From: Micromonospora sp. Llam0
Lineage (GTDB): Bacteria > Actinomycetota > Actinomycetes > Mycobacteriales > Micromonosporaceae
Assembly: GCF_003751085.1 (NCBI RefSeq)
Contig: NZ_RJJY01000002.1
Location: 2,232,001 to 2,296,000 of the forward strand
Length of the DNA: 64,000 nt
Reading direction: 5' to 3'
Under the pieces are notes generated by a model. The model did not search any database. It was not told the origin of the DNA and saw only the letters and a list, made by a program, of their open reading frames with translations. Positions within the stretch are counted from its first letter, which is position 1; each line of letters starts with the position of its first letter. The translations under genes were made by a program, and so were the position numbers. Positions 63,437 through 64,000 of this stretch are shown in pieces.

Positions 63437-64000
63437 TTATGAGGTGGCGACTGCCACGAGGTGGTCGCGAGGGCTGAGGGTGTTCAGGTGGTGTTGTGCG
63501 GATTCGAGGTAGGACAGGCGGTCGGCGAGCCGATCGGCAGTGGCCGCCAGGTGGCGGCCGTCGAGGGTGATGACGCCGTCACTCGGGACAGCGGTGAGCA
63601 GCCCGAGATGGGCGTAGGCGTGTGCGCCGGCCTGGAACGCTTCGAGCTGGTTGGTCGGCAGCGCCGTGACTTTGTTGGGTAGGGCGTTGTAGGTGCGCAT
63701 CGCGGCGATCCTGGGCTGGGCCAGGTAGTGCTGCCGGGCCTTGGCGAGGCTGTACTTGTGCGGTTCGCCGCGGTGCCGGTCGACGAAGTGCCAGTACGGT
63801 TGGGCGGGCCGGGTGCCGGCGACGACGTGCTGCCAAATGTTCCAGCGGTGCCAGTAGGCGTCGCGGGCGGTGGTACGCATGGTGTCGAGGTCGAGTAGGT
63901 GCAGCGGGCCGCCTGCGGCGGTGTCGTGCCAGGGCCGCACGAGGCTTCCGCGGCGCCAGCGGGTGGTGATCGGGAAGTGTCCGGCGGGGCCGGCGCTGGT
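63437..64000 (-). CDS. Uncharacterised protein, 5' end outside the window
   Basis: At least 187 residues; the frame is open to the right edge. Trp/His-rich (YWHRWNIWQHVVAGTRPAQ, QPYWHFVDRHRG) with helical stretches after. No domain recognised. A GTG at 63940 could start it internally but the sequence before it (HFPITTRWRRGSL) also looks coding. Confidence 0.55.
   Translation of the reverse strand, partial: TSAGPAGHFPITTRWRRGSLVRPWHDTAAGGPLHLLDLDTMRTTARDAYWHRWNIWQHVVAGTRPAQPYWHFVDRHRGEPHKYSLAKARQHYLAQPRIAAMRTYNALPNKVTALPTNQLEAFQAGAHAYAHLGLLTAVPSDGVITLDGRHLAATADRLADRLSYLESAQHHLNTLSPRDHLVAVATS

Noticed and set aside
1..64000. CRISPR array, tRNA or rRNA genes
   Set aside because: No regularly spaced repeats of CRISPR size and no cloverleaf or rRNA-like segments were noticed; att sites could not be identified without the element ends.

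Overview
The window looks like chromosomal-accessory or plasmid DNA of a high-GC actinomycete, most likely Micromonosporaceae. That placement is inferred from GC-rich coding, GTG starts, ATGA/GTGA gene junctions and the protein families present; no marker gene (rRNA, tRNA, ribosomal protein) was seen to confirm it. Nearly all of it is accessory DNA: several predicted anti-mobile-element systems, a Tad pilus locus, and a long leftward block of conjugative-element cargo.

Layout. (1) 1-5629, minus: a Ser/Thr kinase, an SNF2-type helicase (DrmD-like) and the start of an Eco57I-like DNA methyltransferase (DrmMI-like), i.e. the leading part of a DISARM-like system that continues off the left edge. 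(2) 5865-13721, plus: a complete four-gene Wadjet (JetABCD) plasmid-restriction system, divergent from the kinase operon. (3) 13735-17190, minus: a decayed ISL3 transposase, a 2H phosphoesterase (2'-5' RNA ligase-like) coupled to an unknown gene, and two small winged-helix proteins. (4) 17447-28564, plus: secreted proteins and a Tad/Flp pilus operon (SAF/CpaB, TadZ, TadA ATPase, TadB, TadC, Flp pilin, three TadE/G-like pseudopilins, a LysM-BTAD regulator and a prepilin peptidase). (5) 28795-35882, plus: a complete pPIWI-RE operon (PD-(D/E)xK nuclease, DinG-like helicase with four Fe-S-type cysteines, pPIWI-RE protein), followed by a LexA-type repressor. (6) 42171-44530, plus: a DprA-like / HAD-phosphoribosyltransferase pair resembling ShosTA. 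(7) 37360-41248 and 44872-64000, minus: element cargo including ArdC antirestriction protein, an NlpC/P60 conjugal hydrolase, a four-TM DUF2637-like protein, an ECF sigma factor, a DUF4192 protein, two GGDEF proteins (one degenerate) and many small unknown genes.

Working together: the systems would act at different stages of invasion: modification-linked restriction (DISARM-like), removal of circular plasmids (Wadjet), nucleic-acid targeting (pPIWI-RE) and toxin-based arrest (ShosTA-like), with an SOS-type repressor beside the pPIWI operon. ArdC would protect the element itself on entry.

Most notable beyond the gene list: in the minus-strand block, most gene groups are preceded about 25-50 nt upstream of the start codon by a perfect GC-rich inverted repeat. 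Two of these hairpins are near-identical although 9.3 kb apart, and three palindromes stack in front of ardC. No such array was seen in the plus-strand half. Several genes in the same block also carry single-base C-tract frameshifts, which may be assembly errors or real decay.
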